Origin: Marinihelvus fidelis
Lineage (GTDB): Bacteria > Pseudomonadota > Gammaproteobacteria > Xanthomonadales > SZUA-36
Direction of reading: 5' to 3'
Length of the DNA stretch: 64,000 nt
Assembly: GCF_008725655.1 (NCBI RefSeq)
Contig: NZ_VYXP01000002.1
Coordinates: 248,001-312,000, forward strand
This document shows positions 7,814 through 22,054 of this stretch, piece after piece. A model generated the notes under the pieces. The model was not told the origin of the DNA. It saw nothing but the letters and a program-made list of their open reading frames with translations, and made no database searches. A program made the position numbers and the translations under genes. The number at the start of each line of letters is the position of its first letter. Positions within the stretch are counted from its first letter, which is position 1.

Positions 7814-8305
7814 ACCGGCTGAATCGTCCTCCACGGCCAGTGCCGCACCACCGCCACGCCGGGCGCGAAAGAACCCACGCAACAACGCCGCGCTCTCGTC
7901 CTCCAGCAATCCGCCTTCGACGATGAGTTGGTGGTTGTGTTGCGGGTGTGGCAACAGGTCAAACGCGCCACCGGCCGCCCCGGTCTTGGGGTCGGGGGCG
8001 GCGAACACCACACGGGCCACCCGCGCGTGGACGATGGCTCCGGCGCACATGCAGCAGGGCTCCAGCGTGACGTACAGCTCGCAGCCCGGCAGTCGGTAGT
8101 TGCCCAGGGCCCGCCCTGCTTCGCGCATGGCCATGATCTCGGCATGCGCGCTGGGGTCGTTCAGGCCGATGGTGCGGTTCCAGCCACGGCCGACGACCTC
8201 GCCGTCCTGCACCACCACGGCGCCCACGGGGACCTCGCCCTCGGACTCGGCAAGGCGCGCCAACGCCATGGCCTCGCGCATCCACTGCTCGTCGCCTGGC
8301 GTCAT
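7733..8305 (-). CDS. tadA: tRNA-specific adenosine deaminase
   Basis: Converts the wobble adenosine of tRNA-Arg(ACG) to inosine. The zinc site is complete: SAHAEIMAM (His and catalytic Glu) and TLEPCCMCAGAI (the two Cys ligands). The protein has 190 aa, against about 167 in E. coli. The extra residues form an acidic, Ala-rich C-terminal tail (EDDSAGSADPGVEPEAQQ and beyond) encoded within the antisense overlap with the convergent membrane-domain gene. The tail is therefore probably not conserved. The 2OG oxygenase gene ends 7 bp upstream. Confidence 0.93.
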   Translation of the reverse strand: MTPGDEQWMREAMALARLAESEGEVPVGAVVVQDGEVVGRGWNRTIGLNDPSAHAEIMAMREAGRALGNYRLPGCELYVTLEPCCMCAGAIVHARVARVVFAAPDPKTGAAGGAFDLLPHPQHNHQLIVEGGLLEDESAALLRGFFRARRGGGAALAVEDDSAGSADPGVEPEAQQVEAGDAQDAENRQP

Positions 8306-8312
8306 GACGGCT

Positions 8313-9461
8313 TTACCGCTGCCCGGAAATCAGTCGTTTGAAGCCCCGCAGCGGCCGCGTCACTCTCCACGACGTCGATGATTCGAGCTCACGCACCCGC
8401 ATCGCCAGCCGTGCCGCTTCGGCCTCACGCCGGCCCAGGGCCGCCTCCAGCGCCTCCAGGCGCTGCTCGGCCGAGCGCTCGGCATCGTCTTCGGTCGCGA
8501 CCGGCTCGCCGGTTTCCGGCGCCACGCCCGGCGGTGCCTGTATGCCGCGTGATTCCTTCAGCGCGTTCAGCTCGGTGTTGATGCGCTTGATGTCTTCGTA
8601 CAACCGCGTCAGGTGCTGGTCGCGGCTGGCGATCAGGTTGCGCACGTGCTGCAGCTGCTCACCATCCAGGGTGATGCCCGGCTGCCAGCTCTCCGGCAGG
8701 TGCTGCTCCACGTAGATGGTGGAATGTTCGGGCCCCAGTTCTTCCGCCGGACGGGTTTCCGTGTAGTAGTACAGCGCGAAACTCTTGCGCGACAGCCCGC
8801 GCTTGTCTTCCGGCAGTTCGATGCGCGGAAAGCCATGCCACGACGTCTCGGTGGTCTCGAAAATCACGCAGCGGTTGAACAGCGGCGTGATGGTGACGAT
8901 CTCGTCCTGCGACGGCGGCAGGTGCGGGTCGCGGTGCAACTGGATCGAACCACCCCACTCGTCCTGCCATTCCTCGGTCAGGTAGAAGATCATGTTCAGG
9001 CGACGGTGCTGGCGCGTCTTCGGGTGGAAGTTGAAATCCACGTGCGCGTCCAGCCCCTGGCCATGCAGGTTCTCGTGCGTGCCACCGCCAAAGTAGTATG
9101 GGTCGTACTGCAGGTCCGGGATGCCGGTCAGCTGGCTGACCAGGTCGCGGAACTCGCGGCTGCTCACCAGCTGGTCCAGGCGCTGGTAGACCGGGCCCAG
9201 GCCGGTCACTTTCTCGTTGACCGCCTTGCCGCCCACCTGGCCGTTCTCGTTCATGGCCAGCTTTTCGTCGAAAGCCGGGAAGGCGGCCAGCAGTTCCGTG
9301 GCCACCTCGGGGCGGAAAAAGCCATCGACGGCCACGTGCCGGAACGGGCTGGCCGTTCGAAACGCCTGGCCGAGCGCGTCGGCGCGTTCCAGCACCTCGG
9401 CGGAAACCATCTCCGGCACCGCCACGGGCGCCGCACCTGATGCTGTGTGATCCTGGCCCAT
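8313..9461 (-). CDS. 2OG-Fe(II) oxygenase with C-terminal coiled coil and SWRxTxPLR tail
   Basis: A 382-aa protein in three parts. Residues 40-240 form a prolyl-4-hydroxylase-like double-stranded beta-helix with iron ligands H140 and D142 (DAHVDFNFHP), distal H209 (TSWHGFP) and the 2-oxoglutarate Arg in RKSFALYYYT. Residues about 265-370 are a helical, Glu/Arg-rich probable coiled coil. The end is SSTSWRVTRPLRGFKRL, a tail I associate with glycosyltransferases and methyltransferases of surface polysaccharide synthesis. Start at 9461 avoids overlap with guaA and has AAAGGT upstream; a start at 9482 is also open. Substrate unknown; a surface-glycan or protein hydroxylase is inferred only. Confidence 0.8.
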   Translation of the reverse strand: MGQDHTASGAAPVAVPEMVSAEVLERADALGQAFRTASPFRHVAVDGFFRPEVATELLAAFPAFDEKLAMNENGQVGGKAVNEKVTGLGPVYQRLDQLVSSREFRDLVSQLTGIPDLQYDPYYFGGGTHENLHGQGLDAHVDFNFHPKTRQHRRLNMIFYLTEEWQDEWGGSIQLHRDPHLPPSQDEIVTITPLFNRCVIFETTETSWHGFPRIELPEDKRGLSRKSFALYYYTETRPAEELGPEHSTIYVEQHLPESWQPGITLDGEQLQHVRNLIASRDQHLTRLYEDIKRINTELNALKESRGIQAPPGVAPETGEPVATEDDAERSAEQRLEALEAALGRREAEAARLAMRVRELESSTSWRVTRPLRGFKRLISGQR

Positions 9462-9472
9462 GCTGTTGACCT

Positions 9473-11050
<1,578 letters not shown>

Positions 11051-11074
11051 GGTGTCCCGTCTCCTGGTGTGGGT

Positions 11075-12679
<1,605 letters not shown>

Positions 12680-14377
12680 CTATTGCGGCCGTTCGTAGAC
12701 GCGCCGGCCGTCGATCCAGGTTTCCAGCACGCGGATGGCGGCGATGTCTTCGGCCGGCACCGTCATCAGGTCGGCGTCGAGAACGATAAAGTCAGCGCGT
12801 TTGCCCACCGACAACGAACCGATATCGGCTTCCATGAATGCGGCCCAGGCGGCATCCAGCGTGAAGCCGCGCAGGGCCTCTTCGCGGCTCATGCGCTCGC
12901 CCGGGAACCAGCCGCCCGGCGGCCAGCCCTTGACGTCCTGGCGGGTGACGGCGGCGTGCAGGCCCAGGAACGGGTTGATGGCCTCGACCGGGAAATCAGA
13001 GCCCAGCGCCAGCCGTGCGCCGCTGTCCAGCAGGCTGCGCCAGGCATAGGCGTAACGGCTGCGTTCCGGGCCCAGGCGCTGTTCGGCCCAGTACATGTCG
13101 CTGGTGGCGTGGGTGGGCTGCATGGCCGCGATCACGCCCAGTTCGGCGAACCGCGGCAGGTCGGCGGCCGTCAGCACCTGGGCATGCTCGATACGATGGC
13201 GGCCGGGGTTGTCCGGGTGTGCGCCCATCGCTGCCTGCAATGCGTCCAGGGCCACCCGGTTGGCGCGATCACCAATGGCGTGAATACCGGCCTGCAGGCC
13301 GCAACCCAGCACGCGGTTGACCTGGGCGGTGAGCGCTTCGGGGTCGTGGAACAGCAGGCCGGTATTGCCGGGCTCATCGCTGTAATCGGCCAGCAACGCC
13401 GCGCCGCGACTGCCCAACGCGCCGTCCTCGTACAGTTTCACCGCGCGCATCTGCAAGCGGCCCGAGGGGTGGGTGTAGGCGCCGTTGTCGCAGAGCCAGT
13501 CCAGCGTCTCACCCATGCCATCCGCCATGCCATGCACGCGCATGTCGAACTCGCCGGCGTCGACCAGGTCACGATAGCGAGCCAGCGTGGCGCGATCGAT
13601 ACCGGGGTCATGCACGCCGGTAATGCCCACTTCGTGCAGGTTACGTATCGCCAACCGCAGCGCGTCGCGCATCAGTGATTCCGGCGTGGGTGGCACCTGC
13701 GGACCGACCAGGCCCATGGCGGCATCGATCAGGATGCCGGTGGGCTGGCCATCGTCGTCGCGGTGAATGTAGCCGCCGTCGGGCTGCCAGTCACCGGACA
13801 TGTCGCGGTCGACCCGGGCCAGCGCGGCCGAGTTGGCCCAGCCGGCGTGGCCATCGATGCGGGTCAGCCAGACCGGCCGGTCCGGGAAGCGCTCGTCCAG
13901 CACCGCGCGGTCCGGAAAGGCCTGGCCCGGCCAGTCGTTCTGGTCCCAGCCACGACCGAGCAACCAGTCGTCTTCACCCAGCGTTTCCGCCTGCGCCTCG
14001 AGCCGCTGCATGACCTCGGCCAGGTCCTGCGCACCGTCCAGTTGCGCGCGGGTCAGCGACACCGCGTAGCCACTCAGGTGCGCGTGCGCGTCGACCAGGC
14101 CGGGAATGACAACGGCGCCGTCCAGGTCGACGCGCCGCACGTCGTCAAAACGGGCCGCCAGGGCCGCGGTTTCACCGACAGCCAGGATGCGGCCCTCGTC
14201 ATCAAATACCAGGGCCGAGGCCTTTGGCAGGTCTTCATCGACCGTGTGGACAACGGCGTTGTGCACGAGCGTGGTACCGGCCAGGCCGTCGGCGAGCGCC
14301 GGTAGCGTGAAGGTCATGGCCGTGAACAGCAGCGCCAGCAGGCGGCTGGCCGGAACAGTCTCGGGGCGTCGGGTCAT
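12680..14377 (-). CDS. Secreted amidohydrolase, YtcJ-like
   Basis: A 565-aa metal-dependent hydrolase of the amidohydrolase superfamily (YtcJ/AMFR type). A signal peptide is evident: an Arg-bearing start, hydrophobic core ASRLLALLFTAMTFTLPA and an ALADG cleavage region. The mature enzyme has the HxH metal site in PGLVDAHAHLSG, a GIHAIGDRANRVALDALQ helix with conserved His, HRIEHAQV and LGSDFPVEAINPFLGL with the metal-ligand Asp. Substrate cannot be told; members act on amides, esters or formamides. It is divergent from xseA with only 28 bp between start codons. Confidence 0.88.
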   Translation of the reverse strand: MTRRPETVPASRLLALLFTAMTFTLPALADGLAGTTLVHNAVVHTVDEDLPKASALVFDDEGRILAVGETAALAARFDDVRRVDLDGAVVIPGLVDAHAHLSGYAVSLTRAQLDGAQDLAEVMQRLEAQAETLGEDDWLLGRGWDQNDWPGQAFPDRAVLDERFPDRPVWLTRIDGHAGWANSAALARVDRDMSGDWQPDGGYIHRDDDGQPTGILIDAAMGLVGPQVPPTPESLMRDALRLAIRNLHEVGITGVHDPGIDRATLARYRDLVDAGEFDMRVHGMADGMGETLDWLCDNGAYTHPSGRLQMRAVKLYEDGALGSRGAALLADYSDEPGNTGLLFHDPEALTAQVNRVLGCGLQAGIHAIGDRANRVALDALQAAMGAHPDNPGRHRIEHAQVLTAADLPRFAELGVIAAMQPTHATSDMYWAEQRLGPERSRYAYAWRSLLDSGARLALGSDFPVEAINPFLGLHAAVTRQDVKGWPPGGWFPGERMSREEALRGFTLDAAWAAFMEADIGSLSVGKRADFIVLDADLMTVPAEDIAAIRVLETWIDGRRVYERPQ

Positions 14378-14405
14378 GCGACCTCCGTTCGTTTATCATC
14401 GCCGG

Positions 14406-15782
14406 GTGAATCGTGAAGTCTACACACCAAGCGAACTCAATCGCGAGGTCCGCGTCCATCTCGAGGCCGGCTTTCCGCGCCTGTGGCTCGAAGGCGAGAT
14501 CTCCAACCTGGCCCGGCCGGCGTCGGGCCACCTGTATTTTTCGCTGAAGGATGACCGCGCGCAGATCCGCTGCGCACTGTTCCGCCAGAATGCCCGCAGC
14601 ATCGGCTTTCGGCCGGAGAATGGCCAGCTGGTACAGGTCCGTGGCCGGCTGAGCCTGTACGAGCCGCGCGGCGACTACCAGCTGATCGCCGACACCATGG
14701 AGGCCGCCGGCGAAGGCCGCCTGCGCGCCGCCTGGGAGGCGCTGCGCAAACAGCTGGAGTCCGAGGGACTGTTCGACGTCGCGCTGAAGAAGCCCCTGCC
14801 TGCCTACCCCCGACGCATCGCCGTGATCACCTCACCCAGCGGTGCGGTGATCCGCGACATCATCAACGTGCTCGGTCGGCGCTGGCCTTTGGCGCGCGTA
14901 CGGCTGTACCCCGTTCCGGTCCAGGGTGACGAGGCCCCGCCGGCCATCGTCCGTGCGCTGGCCGCTGTCGACCGGCACGGCTGGGCGGACGCGGTGATCG
15001 TCGGCCGTGGCGGCGGCTCGCTGGAGGACCTCTGGGCCTTCAACGACGAGGCCGTCGCCCGCGCGATCGTCGCGGCCAGCACGCCGGTCATTTCCGCGGT
15101 GGGACACGAGACTGACACCAGCATCAGCGATTTCGTTGCCGACCTGCGCGCGCCGACTCCCAGCGCCGCGGCCGAATTGCTGACACCCGACGGCTACGCC
15201 ATGGCCAACGAGTTCGCGCGCCAGCAGCGGCGCCTGGCCCGCGCCGTCGAAGACGGTATCCGACGCCGTGCGCAACGCCTGGACGAACTGTCCACGCGGG
15301 TCACGCGGCAGCATCCCGGTCGCCAGCTGCGTGAACGCCAGGGCCAGCTCGATGCCGCGCGACGACGGCTGCGCGTGGCGCTTGCGCGCATCGCCGCCGA
15401 CCGGCAGGCGCGACTGGCGGCGCTGGCCCAGCGCCTGCGCAACGCCGGCGGGCGCACCATCCCCGCCCAGGCCAGCCAGCTGGACGCGCTGGCCCGGCGC
15501 CTGCGTACCGCCGGCCAGCGCCTGGTGCCGGACCGCCACGCGCAACTGCAGGCGCTGGCGCGAACCCTGAACGCCTACAGCCCGCTACCCACGCTGCAGC
15601 GCGGCTACGCGATCGTCACCACGAGCCCCGGCGGTGAGGCCATCACCCGGCCGGCCGACGTGGCACCCGGCGACACGCTGTTTACCCGCGTCGCCGGCGG
15701 CGAGATCGTCTCAACCGTGACCGAAACGCGCGATAACCCACCCACGGACACCACGTCCGCCGGCAAATCGCAAAAGCGTTAA
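14406..15782 (+). CDS. xseA: Exodeoxyribonuclease VII large subunit
   Basis: Catalytic subunit of ExoVII, which degrades single-stranded DNA in both directions. The 458-aa protein has the N-terminal OB fold (LWLEGEISNLARPASGHLYF), the nuclease core with VGRGGGSLEDLWAFNDE and SAVGHETDTSISD, and a long Arg/Gln/Leu-rich helical region (about residues 260-400) that binds the small subunit. The GTG at 14406 gives a length like E. coli XseA (456 aa) and the usual start VNREVYTPSELN; the frame is open further upstream but antisense to the amidohydrolase. xseB is not adjacent. Confidence 0.95.
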   Translation: MNREVYTPSELNREVRVHLEAGFPRLWLEGEISNLARPASGHLYFSLKDDRAQIRCALFRQNARSIGFRPENGQLVQVRGRLSLYEPRGDYQLIADTMEAAGEGRLRAAWEALRKQLESEGLFDVALKKPLPAYPRRIAVITSPSGAVIRDIINVLGRRWPLARVRLYPVPVQGDEAPPAIVRALAAVDRHGWADAVIVGRGGGSLEDLWAFNDEAVARAIVAASTPVISAVGHETDTSISDFVADLRAPTPSAAAELLTPDGYAMANEFARQQRRLARAVEDGIRRRAQRLDELSTRVTRQHPGRQLRERQGQLDAARRRLRVALARIAADRQARLAALAQRLRNAGGRTIPAQASQLDALARRLRTAGQRLVPDRHAQLQALARTLNAYSPLPTLQRGYAIVTTSPGGEAITRPADVAPGDTLFTRVAGGEIVSTVTETRDNPPTDTTSAGKSQKR

Positions 15783-15872
15783 CCCCTTTTCCCCCGCCCG
15801 TGCGTCATTATCGGTATGGACGCGATCGCCCTGCGACTTGGCCCGGGCCCACGCGTGGGCTACGCTCCGCGA

Positions 15873-16412
15873 ATGCGCGAGGATGCCGATGAAGAACTGA
15901 TGTGCCGCTACGCGGCCGGCGACGCGCGCGCCTTCGAGGTGCTGTATGACCGTTGGCGCGGCCCGTTGTACCGCTATTTCCTGCGCCACGGCGGCGCTGA
16001 GAGCGTGGCCGCCGACCTGTACCAGGGTTGCTGGGAAAAGGTCATCCGTGGCCGTGACCGGTTCGAACCCGGCACGCCCTTCCGGGCCTGGCTGTTCCGG
16101 GTTGCGCACAATCACAGGGTGGACCATTACCGCCGCGTCCGGCCCGAGCAGCCACTGACGGCGGAACCGGAGGCACCGGACGAGGCCGGCCCCGGCCACG
16201 ACCTCGACGGTGACCAGCAGCGCGACCGGCTAAGGGCGGCTGTCCTGGCACTGCCGGCCGACCAGCGCGACGCGATGCTGCTGAAGCTGGAGGGCGACCT
16301 GGGCCTGGACGAGATCGCCATCGCCACCGGCGTGGGCCGCGAGACCGTCAAGAGCCGGCTGCGCTACGCCACGCGAAAACTGAAGGAGGTGCTTGCCAAT
16401 GACACCCGGTGA
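15873..16412 (+). CDS. ECF-family RNA polymerase sigma factor
   Basis: A 179-aa sigma-70 family protein of the extracytoplasmic-function group. Region 2 spans about residues 10-80 (LYDRWRGPLYRYFLR, FRAWLFRVAHNHRVDHYRR) and region 4 residues 125-175 (LALPADQRDAMLLKLEGDL then GLDEIAIATGVGRETVKSRL, the -35-binding helix-turn-helix). The ATG at 15873 (MREDADEELMCRYAAGD) fits family length; an ATG at 15816 is also in frame. The next gene overlaps its 3' end by 14 bp and encodes a likely anti-sigma factor, so the pair forms a regulatory unit distinct from rpoE further along. Confidence 0.9.
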   Translation: MREDADEELMCRYAAGDARAFEVLYDRWRGPLYRYFLRHGGAESVAADLYQGCWEKVIRGRDRFEPGTPFRAWLFRVAHNHRVDHYRRVRPEQPLTAEPEAPDEAGPGHDLDGDQQRDRLRAAVLALPADQRDAMLLKLEGDLGLDEIAIATGVGRETVKSRLRYATRKLKEVLANDTR

Positions 16413-17046
16413 ACACACGGGCCGGCGCCCGGACGACGACACCGTGGACGGGCTCGAGGCCATCGAGCGCGCCTGGAAAGCCTCACCCGCCGATGAACCC
16501 CCGGCCGACGTGGACATCAACGTGCTGCGCCAGGCCCGCGCCGCCGTGGCCACCCCGTCACGGCGTGCCTGGCCGTGGACGCGCCGCTGGACCCGGCAAC
16601 TGGCCACGGTGGCCGTCGCCGCCGTGGCCGTGACCCTGGTCCTGCAACTGCGGCAAACCACGGCGCCCGCGGCACCGCCGGTCATGGCGCCGGCGCCCAT
16701 GGGTGCTTCCGACAACGATCAACACGTGCGCAGCGAAGCCTTCGACGCCAGCCCCGCGCGGGCACAGGCCGACCTGATGGAAGCCGCCCCGGCAGCCTCG
16801 CCAGCGCCTGCACCCGAGGTTCGTGAGCTGCGAAAAGTGATGCCTGCGCCCGAAGAGGAGGACGCCGGCCTGCGCGCCCGGCAATCATCGTCGTTCGCGG
16901 ATGAGCCCGGTCCGGAAGCCTGGCTGGCCCGCATCGAGGCGCTGAAAGACGAAGGCGACCCGGACTGGCGCGACGAACTGGCGCGGTTCAGGGCCGCCTG
17001 GCCGGACTATCCTGTACCGCAAACCCTGCTGGAGGATGACGGATGA
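16399..17046 (+). CDS. Putative anti-sigma factor, single-pass membrane protein
   Basis: A 215-aa protein with an N-terminal cytoplasmic part of about 65 residues (GLEAIERAWKASPADEPPADVDINVL), one membrane helix (about residues 68-87, LATVAVAAVAVTLVLQLRQ), an Ala/Pro-rich periplasmic linker and a C-terminal segment EAWLARIEALKDEGDPDWRD. The assignment rests on coupling with the ECF sigma gene (14-bp overlap) and on topology; no zinc-binding anti-sigma motif (HxxxCxxC) is visible. The ATG at 16399 has GGAGG nine nt upstream, better placed than a TTG at 16393. Confidence 0.7.
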   Translation: MTPGEHTGRRPDDDTVDGLEAIERAWKASPADEPPADVDINVLRQARAAVATPSRRAWPWTRRWTRQLATVAVAAVAVTLVLQLRQTTAPAAPPVMAPAPMGASDNDQHVRSEAFDASPARAQADLMEAAPAASPAPAPEVRELRKVMPAPEEEDAGLRARQSSSFADEPGPEAWLARIEALKDEGDPDWRDELARFRAAWPDYPVPQTLLEDDG

Positions 17047-17636
17047 CCGTCACCCTGGCGGCGCCGGCAAGCCACGAGGAAATCATCAGGAAGAGCCGCT
17101 TTATCGCCCACGCCGCGCCGGTGCGCAGCGAGGCCGATACGCTGGCCTTCTTCGAATCGGTGGCCGACCCCACGGCCAACCACAACTGCTGGGCCTGGCG
17201 ACTTGATCACCGGGTGCGGTTCAACGACGACGGTGAGCCCGGCGGCACCGCCGGCCGCCCCATCCTCAGCGTGATCGAGGGGCGCGAACTCGATGGCGTG
17301 ATGGTGGTCGTCACGCGCTGGTTTGGCGGCATCAAGCTGGGCGCGGGAGGGCTCGTGCGTGCCTACTCAGGTTCAGCGGCGAAATGCCTGGACGGGGCAG
17401 AGCTGGTGCGCAAGCACACGATGGCGACCTGCGTTATCGCAGCCGGCTTTGAGCACGCCGCGGCCCTGCATGCCCTGCTGGAAAAAGCACAGGCGACCCA
17501 TATCAAGGAGCACTACAGCGCCGACGGCGTGGAACTGGGTTTCAAGGTTCGCGCGGACTGGGTGCCGCGGCTGGAAACTGTGGTTCGCGATACCTGCCGT
17601 GGCCAGGCGCGCTTCAGCCACGACACGGACGGCTGA
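17043..17636 (+). CDS. yigZ: YigZ/IMPACT family protein
   Basis: A 197-aa protein of the UPF0029/IMPACT family. Diagnostic segments are KSRFIAHAAPV, HNCWAWRLD, FNDDGEPGGTAGRPIL and VVVTRWFGGIKLGAGGLVRAY, followed by the C-terminal DUF1949 domain. Family members are linked to translation control (IMPACT) or an uncertain peptidase role in bacteria. Its ATG overlaps the anti-sigma stop codon (ATGA), suggesting one transcript with the sigma pair, though no functional link is evident. Confidence 0.9.
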   Translation: MTVTLAAPASHEEIIRKSRFIAHAAPVRSEADTLAFFESVADPTANHNCWAWRLDHRVRFNDDGEPGGTAGRPILSVIEGRELDGVMVVVTRWFGGIKLGAGGLVRAYSGSAAKCLDGAELVRKHTMATCVIAAGFEHAAALHALLEKAQATHIKEHYSADGVELGFKVRADWVPRLETVVRDTCRGQARFSHDTDG

Positions 17637-17652
17637 CCGGCACCACCGGGGC

Positions 17653-18699
17653 TCAGCTCAATTCAACGGCTCGCGCGCTCATCCCGGGCAATGATGCGGC
17701 GAAGTCCTTGCCCATCAGCAGTGACGGTGTGTAGTAGCCCCCCTCCAGCTGGCCCGACAGCAGCCGCTCAACGATGGCAAGCGACGCCGTCACCGTGATG
17801 TCATAGCCATTCGGGCCACTCATTGTCAGGGTTGCCCTGCGGCCATCCGCGCTTTCGACCTCACCCCACAGCTCCACGCCCGTGGCCGCCCGGGTTTGCG
17901 CGTCGGGCCCCGGCGGTGCGGCATCAACCCGTCGCCGCAGCAGGCTTTGTACCGGCCCCAGGCGCAACAGGCCCTGCAGTTTCGCCATCCAGCGCAGCCG
18001 CCGGATGGCCGCTGGCGGAACCGACATGTAGACCTCGATATCAGGCACACCGGTGCTGACCCAGGCGGTGAAGACGTCACCCCAGGGAATCGTCACGGCC
18101 TCGCGCTCGGCATGGTTGAACGGCACCCGGCGGGTTTTCCATGCCAGCGGCACCCGGACCAGTTCACCATCGCGACGCACGCGACCGCCCTGCCCCAGGC
18201 CTTCGACACTGGTGCGGGCCGTACCACGGCTGAAACCGCCGCCGCCCTCGAATGCCAGCGCCAGGCGAACCGCCGCGGGCAGCGCATCCACCAGTGTCGC
18301 GGCCATGCAATCGGTAGGCACAACATCGAAGCCGACGCCGGGACAGACCACGACATCCGACAGGCGGGCGCGCTCATCATGTGCCCAGGCCTGGGCGAAC
18401 ACATCGATCTCCCCCGTGATGTCGAGGTAATGACAGCCGCCGTCAAGGCAGGCCGACAGCATCGGCGCGCTGGTCCGCGAGAACGGGCCGGCGCAGTGCA
18501 GGACAAGGTCGATATCGTTGAGGCTGTCGCCGATCGCGTCGAGCGCGAAGGCCCGTGCGTCCAGGCCCAGCTCAGCAGCCAGCGACTGTAGCCGGCCCGC
18601 GTCGCGGCCGGCCAGTACCGGCGTCATGCCACGCGCCACCGCCTCCCGGGCGATCAGCTCACCGGTGTAACCGTATGCTCCGTAGATCAGCCAACGCAT
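17653..18699 (-). CDS. Saccharopine-dehydrogenase-like NAD(P)-binding protein
   Basis: A 348-aa protein with an N-terminal Rossmann fold (MRWLIYGAYGYTGELIAREA, GxxGYTG pattern), LHCAGPFS, CHYLDITGE and PGVGFDVVPTDCMAATL, all typical of the trans-acting enoyl reductase/saccharopine-dehydrogenase-like family. True saccharopine dehydrogenases of lysine metabolism are longer or differ in the C-terminal domain, so the substrate is unknown; a lipid or polyketide reductase role is as likely. It converges on yigZ with a 16-bp gap and lies just downstream of the winged-helix gene. Confidence 0.82.
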   Translation of the reverse strand: MRWLIYGAYGYTGELIAREAVARGMTPVLAGRDAGRLQSLAAELGLDARAFALDAIGDSLNDIDLVLHCAGPFSRTSAPMLSACLDGGCHYLDITGEIDVFAQAWAHDERARLSDVVVCPGVGFDVVPTDCMAATLVDALPAAVRLALAFEGGGGFSRGTARTSVEGLGQGGRVRRDGELVRVPLAWKTRRVPFNHAEREAVTIPWGDVFTAWVSTGVPDIEVYMSVPPAAIRRLRWMAKLQGLLRLGPVQSLLRRRVDAAPPGPDAQTRAATGVELWGEVESADGRRATLTMSGPNGYDITVTASLAIVERLLSGQLEGGYYTPSLLMGKDFAASLPGMSARAVELS

Positions 18700-18717
18700 C
18701 GGGGCCGCCCACCACGA

Positions 18718-19194
18718 TCAGAACAACGAGCCCTGTTCGCCGCCGTCCTTCTCTTCCTTCTTTGGCGATTTGGGCTTCGGTTTGGGCTTGGGCTTCGCTT
18801 TCGGTGCCGGTGCCGGCTCAGGCTTGGGGGTCGGTTTTGGTGCGGGCTTCGGTTTCGGCTTCGGCTTGCTCACCGGCTGGGCAGTGGCCTCGGAGGGCGG
18901 TTCAGACTGGATCGGCCCGGCGCCGTTGGCGACCAGGTCGACCAGCTGGCCCACCCGGCAATGCGCCTCGAGCTCGTGCCGCAACGGCGCGCTGATGTTG
19001 ATGGTGTAGCTGTTACGCCGGCCCTTGCGGACCACCTGGACGACGCCGGAGTCCTGCATGTCGCGAACGATCTTCTGCACGGCGCGCTCGGTGATGCCGA
19101 CGCTCTGGGCCACGTCCCGCAGCCGCGCGTCCGGCGCACGTGACAGGAACAGCAGCACGTGGCCGTGATTGCTGAAGACGTTCCACTGGCTCAT
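18718..19194 (-). CDS. Winged-helix DNA-binding protein with Lys-Pro tail ending in QGSLF
   Basis: A 158-aa protein. Residues 1-75 form a MarR/ArsR-like winged helix (HVLLFLSRAPDARLRDVAQS, VGITERAVQKIVRDMQDSG, then the wing VVRKGRRNSYTI). Residues about 76-107 hold a helical extension. Residues 108-146 are almost entirely alternating Lys/Pro/Ala and presumably disordered. The very end is EQGSLF. The last five residues fit the QxxLF type of beta sliding-clamp-binding peptide, so contact with DnaN is conceivable (inference). Neighbours offer no clue: fadH upstream, a dehydrogenase-like gene downstream. Confidence 0.8.
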   Translation of the reverse strand: MSQWNVFSNHGHVLLFLSRAPDARLRDVAQSVGITERAVQKIVRDMQDSGVVQVVRKGRRNSYTINISAPLRHELEAHCRVGQLVDLVANGAGPIQSEPPSEATAQPVSKPKPKPKPAPKPTPKPEPAPAPKAKPKPKPKPKSPKKEEKDGGEQGSLF

Positions 19195-19233
19195 GACTCG
19201 GTCGTTGCCCCGGCATCCCTAAATTTCTCATGA

Positions 19234-19263
19234 ATTGTAGTTCGTGTTTATGGATGCGTGCAA
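19234..19263 (-). promoter_or_regulatory. Sigma-70-type promoter for the winged-helix gene
   Basis: On the minus strand TTGCAC (19263-19258) and TACAAT (19239-19234) are separated by 18 bp, a good sigma-70 pair. Transcription would start near 19227, about 33 nt before the ATG of the winged-helix gene. The site lies in the 72-bp gap after fadH. Confidence 0.6.
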
Positions 19264-19266
19264 TGT

Positions 19267-22048
<2,782 letters not shown>

Positions 22049-22054
22049 CGCCGC

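Noticed and set aside
14106-14405. 100-codon N-terminal extension of xseA
   Set aside because: It is antisense to the amidohydrolase signal peptide region, and starting at GTG 14406 gives the E. coli length and N-terminus.
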